Of a DNA stretch of 6,429 nt, positions 5,537 to 6,429 are shown piece by piece (the stretch's first letter is position 1; each line of letters starts with the position of its first letter). Location: the NCBI GenBank assembly GCA_013140405.1, contig JABFSV010000215.1, positions 1 to 6,429 of the forward strand. Reading direction: 5' to 3'. The translations under genes were made by a program, and so were the position numbers. This DNA comes from Methyloglobulus sp. GTDB lineage: Bacteria; Pseudomonadota; Gammaproteobacteria; Methylococcales; Methylomonadaceae. Below the pieces are notes generated by a model. That model was not told where the DNA came from. It saw only the letters and a list, made by a program, of their open reading frames with translations, and did not search any database.

Positions 5537-6429
5537 TTGTATGACCCTCTACCTCATTTTGTATGGGCGCTTGCGCGGGTGAGAGAGCAATAGGCTTTGT
5601 GTTGCTCCAGACTATCATCAATTCCCTATTACGGTCGAGCGAGGCTTTTGGAGTTGCCGTAACTTGCTTGTTGGCAGGTGGCGTGAACGGATCAACAACG
5701 GCGACCGGATAACCTTGCGGAAAAGTACCGCCCAAACCGGATGTGATTAATAAATCTCCGGCTTGGACATCGGCATTGTCAGGCAAAAAAGGCAACTTAA
5801 GTCGGTTTAATTCACCTGTGCCAACGGCAATAGTCAGCAAACCATTCCGATTCACTTGCACCGGAATGGCGTGGTTGGGATCAGTAATCAACATAATTTC
5901 AGAACTCTGCGGTAGCGCACGAAAAACCTGACCCACCACACCATTGGCATCGACAACAGCTTGCTGGATATGCACACCAAAACGGGTGCCTTTGTTAACG
6001 ACCACAATGTTTTCGTAGGGCGAGGAAATATTGACTGACAATAATTCAGCAATCAGCACTTGTTCCCCTAGCTTGAACGAATTTTCCAACAACGCCCTAA
6101 GCCGGATATTTTCCTTTTCCAATGCGTCGTATTTGAGCAGGCGGATTTGGTCGATGGCTTGGGTTTCCCGCAGCTTTTGGTTTTCCTGCTCTAAAGACGA
6201 ATAAGATTTCAACGAATTACTGATTCGACCAGCCGTTGCAACGGGCAAGTCAACCATGTATTTAATCGGATCGACGGCAAGCGACAGCGTGGCGCGAATC
6301 GGAGCCAAACGGACGCTGATTTGATCCATAGTCAACAGGGCAATTGAGGCCATGACTGCAATAAACAGACGTGCGTGTATTGACGGGCCTTCGGCGAATA
6401 ACAGTTTTATGGCGTGAGATCTCGTATCA
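5526..6429 (-). CDS. mreC: MreC, rod-shape-determining protein (5' end beyond the window)
   Basis: The reading frame is open from the mreC stop (5528-5526) to the window edge, giving 300 residues. The first ATG in view (6353-6351) is not the likely start: the 25 codons before it read DTRSHAIKLLFAEGPS then IHARLFIAV, which matches the conserved MreC head (FxxGPSxxxRL, GPSLQIRL in E. coli) and completes the membrane anchor IHARLFIAVMASIALLTMD. No ATG, GTG or TTG occurs in those codons, so the true start is probably a few codons past 6429. Counting from the 6353 ATG, a coiled coil spans about 45-92 (SLEQENQKL, YDALEKENIRLRALLEN), followed by the beta-rich periplasmic domain (about 98-250) with the signature GDLLITSGLGGTFPQGYPVA (199-218). 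A Pro/Gln-rich tail ends the protein. MreC forms periplasmic filaments that bind and activate PBP2-RodA. mreB is expected just upstream, outside the window. Confidence 0.96.
   Translation of the reverse strand, partial: DTRSHAIKLLFAEGPSIHARLFIAVMASIALLTMDQISVRLAPIRATLSLAVDPIKYMVDLPVATAGRISNSLKSYSSLEQENQKLRETQAIDQIRLLKYDALEKENIRLRALLENSFKLGEQVLIAELLSVNISSPYENIVVVNKGTRFGVHIQQAVVDANGVVGQVFRALPQSSEIMLITDPNHAIPVQVNRNGLLTIAVGTGELNRLKLPFLPDNADVQAGDLLITSGLGGTFPQGYPVAVVDPFTPPANKQVTATPKASLDRNRELMIVWSNTKPIALSPAQAPIQNEVEGHTNEQ
5545..5550 (-). promoter_or_regulatory. Shine-Dalgarno sequence of mreD
   Basis: AGAGGG lies 8 bases before the mreD ATG (5536-5534), inside the last codons of mreC. It is the only convincing ribosome binding site in the window, and it supports the 5536 start despite the 11-base overlap. 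Confidence 0.7.

Noticed and set aside
5526..6353. mreC starting at the ATG 6353-6351
   Set aside because: The in-frame codons above it encode the conserved MreC N-terminus and the first half of the transmembrane anchor, so this ATG is internal (a Met within the anchor).
1..6429. tRNA or rRNA genes, CRISPR array, insertion sequence, prophage or defence genes
   Set aside because: Nearly every base lies in a recognised cell-wall gene; I saw no direct-repeat arrays, transposase motifs, cloverleaf-like segments or compositional break.

Overview
This window is an uninterrupted run of cell-wall elongation and peptidoglycan-processing genes, all on the minus strand. In the order of transcription, from high to low coordinates, they are mreC (5' end just cut off by the window edge), mreD, mrdA (PBP2), rodA, mltB, rlpA and the first 39 codons of a gene that looks like dacA. 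The gene set, the gammaproteobacterial-type protein sequences and the lipoprotein MltB and RlpA point to a Gammaproteobacterium. The style of the proteins and the joined mre/mrd/mltB/rlpA/dacA order make me lean towards a Methylococcales-like lineage, but that is a weak inference that would need a phylogeny.

Layout. From 6429 to 5048 lie mreC and mreD, overlapping by 11 bases. From 5028 to 2034 lie the transpeptidase/glycosyltransferase pair mrdA and rodA, 10 bases apart. From 2029 to 172 lie mltB and rlpA, whose reading frames overlap by 56 bases. From 171 to 120 there is a short spacer with nested inverted repeats and a possible weak promoter. From 119 to 1 is the start of dacA with its signal peptide. 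There is no stretch over 300 bases without a gene, and I saw no RNA gene, mobile element, CRISPR array or clear terminator.

How the genes work together. MreC and MreD are the membrane scaffold linking cytoplasmic MreB (probably encoded just beyond 6429) to the synthase pair RodA (glycan polymerisation) and PBP2 (crosslinking). MltB and RlpA are outer-membrane-anchored lytic transglycosylases that cut glycan strands. DacA trims the terminal D-Ala from pentapeptides. Insertion, cutting and trimming of the sidewall are therefore encoded in one likely operon.

This is ordinary, conserved core genome and I found no new system. The points worth a second look are small: the out-of-frame mltB/rlpA overlap, the paired inverted repeats ahead of dacA, a five-codon minicistron joining mrdA to rodA through ATGA overlaps at both ends, a candidate metal site in PBP2 with Cys at a position usually described as Asp, and the near absence of Shine-Dalgarno sequences outside mreD.
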